A program made the translations under genes and the position numbers. Below the pieces are notes generated by a model. The model ran no database searches and had not been told where the DNA came from. It saw nothing but the letters and a program-made list of their open reading frames with translations. Shown here one piece after another: positions 5,042-7,410 of a stretch of 7,410 nt of DNA (its first letter is position 1; each line of letters starts with the position of its first letter). The stretch lies in the NCBI GenBank assembly GCA_017551845.1, contig JAFZKR010000161.1:1-7410 (forward strand), in the 5' to 3' direction. The stretch comes from Bacteroidaceae bacterium (GTDB taxonomy: Bacteria > Bacteroidota > Bacteroidia > Bacteroidales > Bacteroidaceae).

Positions 5042-7410
5042 ATGAAAAAGAAATTTGTCAGTTTTCTGATTCTGGCCTGTGCTATAATGAGCGTAGGTCT
5101 GGTTGGCTCCTGCAAGGACTATGCAGATGACATGGTGCGTGATCTGGAGCTGTCACAGGACAAGGACACCAGGGACTTTAAGGACAGCTTGAAGGCCCTC
5201 AGGACCACTATCAAGAACAATTACAACACTTTGCAGGCTCGCATAAACCAGCTTGAGGCAAAGCACAAGGCTGATTCTCTCAAGATGAGGAATGAGCTGA
5301 ACAACCGTATCGCCGCTCTCGAGGGTAAGGAAAGTGCAGATTCACTCGCAATCATGACCGCCCTTAAGAATGACACGGCCCTGATTTGGGCAAGGATCCG
5401 TGTTGACGAGGCTGCTCACAAGGCTGACACGTCTCAGCTTTGGAATGCCATCCGAAACCTGGAGAATGCGAATGATGCTTTAGAGGAGGCTTTGGAGACA
5501 GCAAATGACAGTCTTTCGGATGTAGCTGATACAGTTGCTGCTCTTATCACAAGGTTCAACCAGAAGATCGCTGCCGCTTCAGCTAACGTGCAGGCTACTG
5601 CCGATTCAGCATGGGAACTTGCTGACAGCATCAGAGGTGCAATCATCGGCTGGGATGAAAAGCTTGAAGAAGCTTATGTTGATGCAAACTATGCACTGGC
5701 TCTCGCTGAGAGGGATTCCGCCAGAATTGACGCCCTTGAAGATACACTTGGCAAGTATGCTACCATTGACACAGTTCTTGCAATTGCAAGGGAGAACCTG
5801 AAACAAGCTAATGCTTATACTGATTCAGTGGCTCATGCACTGGTTGATTCTCTTGGTGCTGATATTACCAAGTGGACAAACAAGCAACTCAAGAACCTTG
5901 AGAAGAGACTTAAGGAATATGTTGAGGATAAGATTGATCCGCTCCGTACCCAGATCAAGAAGAACATGGATGACATACAGGCCCTCAATGACAGGATTGA
6001 CGAGGAGGTTGAAGCTCTCAATGAGAAGATTGATGCTATCAAGGATATCATCAAGAACCTTGAGGAGAAGCGTATCACCAGTCTGCTTGTTCAGGGTGTG
6101 AAGACTCCTGCCTTCGGTTCATTCTCACTGCCTATAGGTATCAGGTCCAACATCCTTATGGCTTACTATGGCGAGTTTGACGATGTGGAGTTCCCGACCA
6201 CCGCTACTGCCAACTTTGTTGGTGATTTGGCTGACCAGTTCACAGAAGATGAGGCTAGCTTCCTCAAATTCAATAATATTTCCAAGAATTACTCTAACGC
6301 TTTGAATGAGGATGAGACTGAGTATAATGCAGGTAAGTTCTACCTGACAGTCAACCCCAACAACGTAGCTCTTGATGATACTTACGAGTTCACTCTCGTA
6401 AACAGTAAGGGTGTTGAGAGCAAGGCAGTTCTGGGTAACCTGAGGCCTTCAGAAGATCAGCTCACATTTGGTTACACCAGAGCTACTGTTGATGCTGCTG
6501 ATACCGAGAACGGTTTCTATGAGGCTGATGTAACAATCAAAGCTGAGGATGTTGAGGATCTCCAGCCCAGCCTTGATATTGAGGACCTTAAGGCTATCGC
6601 TAAGGCTGCAAAGAATGAAAGGTCTCTGATTTCCGTGACCAAGTCAATACTCAATGCTATGGACGGTCTGCTTGATGCAAATGCAGTTCAGGTAACATGG
6701 AGTGACAGTCTGGGTGACCATAAGGTTAAGTCTGGTTATGATCTGGCTGTTGCAGCAGTCAAGCCTCTCTCATTCCACACTTCACTTGGTGCTATCAGTT
6801 CACGCAAGCTTCCTGCTGATCCTATAGGTGACCTGCTTGCATCACTGAATGTTCCTTCAATCAACCTGAACATTACTCCTATCAATCTCAATGCCGGTAC
6901 TCTGAACTTTACTGCCGTAAATTACAATCCCGCAGGTGCTCCGACCATTCATTTCCAGCTTGAGGATAATACCGGCACTCCTTTGCAGGATCTTAACGGT
7001 CATAATATAGAAGGTGATATCGATTATACCCAGATGCGTAATGAAATCACAGCTCTTGTAAATGACTTGAACGGTGAGTTGGAAGATTTCAACGATGATA
7101 TTGAAGATTTGATCGATGACATCCAGGATCAGGTGAACAATATGCTCACTGAGATTCAGGGTCAGGTAAAAGATGAGGTTGACGGTATGGTTGACGGCAT
7201 TATCGATCAGGTTGGTTCCAATGCAATGGTCAAGAGAGTCAACTCTCTTATCAGCAGGTTCAACGGATTCATTGATTACGCCGACAATCTGTTTGACATC
7301 ACCTTATTATATAATGGTGCTGACAACGCAGTTCACCCTGTAAGCGCAACCAAGGCTATTCCTACATTGTTCGACGGCGCAGGTGATTATACTTTGTATG
7401 TTACCAACTA
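5042..7410 (+). CDS. Large surface-type coiled-coil lipoprotein, 3' end outside window
   Basis: The frame is open from the ATG at 5042 to the window edge, 789 codons without a stop. A lipoprotein signal peptide (MKKK, hydrophobic stretch 5-20, lipobox LVGSC) makes C24 the lipidated residue. The following KDYADD is acidic like the Bacteroidota lipoprotein export signal, so surface display is likely. Residues about 30-343 form a long coiled coil rich in Ala, Leu, Lys and Asp with 13 D-(S/T)-(A/I/L/M/T/V) motifs. From 344 a mixed beta-type region begins (GVKTPAFGSFSLPIG, then LMAYYG), with no domain I can name. A second, acidic coiled coil runs about 665-725, followed by further globular sequence. 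I recall Bacteroidales lipoproteins starting SCKDYDDDI with a similar layout and no known function. It is probably a structural or adhesive surface stalk (inference). Overlapping shorter reading frames here are not genes. Confidence 0.88.
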   Translation, partial: MKKKFVSFLILACAIMSVGLVGSCKDYADDMVRDLELSQDKDTRDFKDSLKALRTTIKNNYNTLQARINQLEAKHKADSLKMRNELNNRIAALEGKESADSLAIMTALKNDTALIWARIRVDEAAHKADTSQLWNAIRNLENANDALEEALETANDSLSDVADTVAALITRFNQKIAAASANVQATADSAWELADSIRGAIIGWDEKLEEAYVDANYALALAERDSARIDALEDTLGKYATIDTVLAIARENLKQANAYTDSVAHALVDSLGADITKWTNKQLKNLEKRLKEYVEDKIDPLRTQIKKNMDDIQALNDRIDEEVEALNEKIDAIKDIIKNLEEKRITSLLVQGVKTPAFGSFSLPIGIRSNILMAYYGEFDDVEFPTTATANFVGDLADQFTEDEASFLKFNNISKNYSNALNEDETEYNAGKFYLTVNPNNVALDDTYEFTLVNSKGVESKAVLGNLRPSEDQLTFGYTRATVDAADTENGFYEADVTIKAEDVEDLQPSLDIEDLKAIAKAAKNERSLISVTKSILNAMDGLLDANAVQVTWSDSLGDHKVKSGYDLAVAAVKPLSFHTSLGAISSRKLPADPIGDLLASLNVPSINLNITPINLNAGTLNFTAVNYNPAGAPTIHFQLEDNTGTPLQDLNGHNIEGDIDYTQMRNEITALVNDLNGELEDFNDDIEDLIDDIQDQVNNMLTEIQGQVKDEVDGMVDGIIDQVGSNAMVKRVNSLISRFNGFIDYADNLFDITLLYNGADNAVHPVSATKAIPTLFDGAGDYTLYVTN

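Noticed and set aside
5535..6101. Plus-strand frames at 5535-5801 and 5811-6101
   Set aside because: They run in another frame inside the coiled-coil lipoprotein gene, whose own frame is open for 789 codons with a clear signal peptide. Their low-complexity Leu/Arg/Ser content reflects the repetitive coiled-coil codons.

Overview
The window looks like a chromosome segment from a Bacteroidota bacterium, most likely order Bacteroidales (Bacteroides/Prevotella-like). Evidence: two exact matches to the Bacteroidota -7 promoter motif TAnnTTTG, A-rich start regions instead of Shine-Dalgarno sequences, and a surface-type lipoprotein with a Cys-Lys-Asp-Tyr-Ala-Asp-Asp mature N-terminus. I cannot name a genus.

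Layout. (1) Positions 3-113 hold the last 36 codons of an unidentified gene. It is followed by an AT-rich gap containing a perfect 8-bp dyad (135-153), a TAnnTTTG promoter (234-241) and a perfect GC-richer dyad, GGAACAG-CCA-CTGTTCC (246-262), lying on the expected transcription start. (2) Positions 283-4745 form a tight four-gene operon with gaps of 7, 1 and 6 nt: XRE-cupin regulator, ACSF2/FadD-like acyl-CoA synthetase, second XRE-cupin regulator, ACSM-like acyl-CoA synthetase. (3) A good intrinsic terminator (4758-4791) closes the operon. (4) A 296-nt gap holds a tandem 10-bp repeat, a weak second terminator-like hairpin, a second TAnnTTTG promoter and a leader of about 120 nt with alternating complementary segments. 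(5) From 5042 to the window edge runs the open 5' part (789 codons) of a large coiled-coil lipoprotein gene.

How the genes work together. The operon alternates a regulator with a putative small-molecule-sensing cupin domain and an enzyme that makes an acyl-CoA from a carboxylic acid, ATP and CoA, and it does this twice. The two ligases belong to different subfamilies, so this is not a simple duplication. The likely reading is a self-regulated acid-activation module in which each regulator senses an acid, or its CoA product, handled by its partner. The substrates cannot be read from sequence, and no beta-oxidation or lipid-synthesis gene lies in the window.

The lipoprotein is a separate transcription unit. 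It has a helical stalk of about 310 residues followed by a beta-type region and a second acidic coiled coil. Its stalk carries 13 copies of the Bacteroidota O-glycosylation motif D-(S/T)-(A/I/L/M/T/V), against one in the rest of the visible protein. I consider this and the operator-like dyad at 246-262 the most checkable new observations. I see no mobile element, CRISPR array, tRNA or rRNA.
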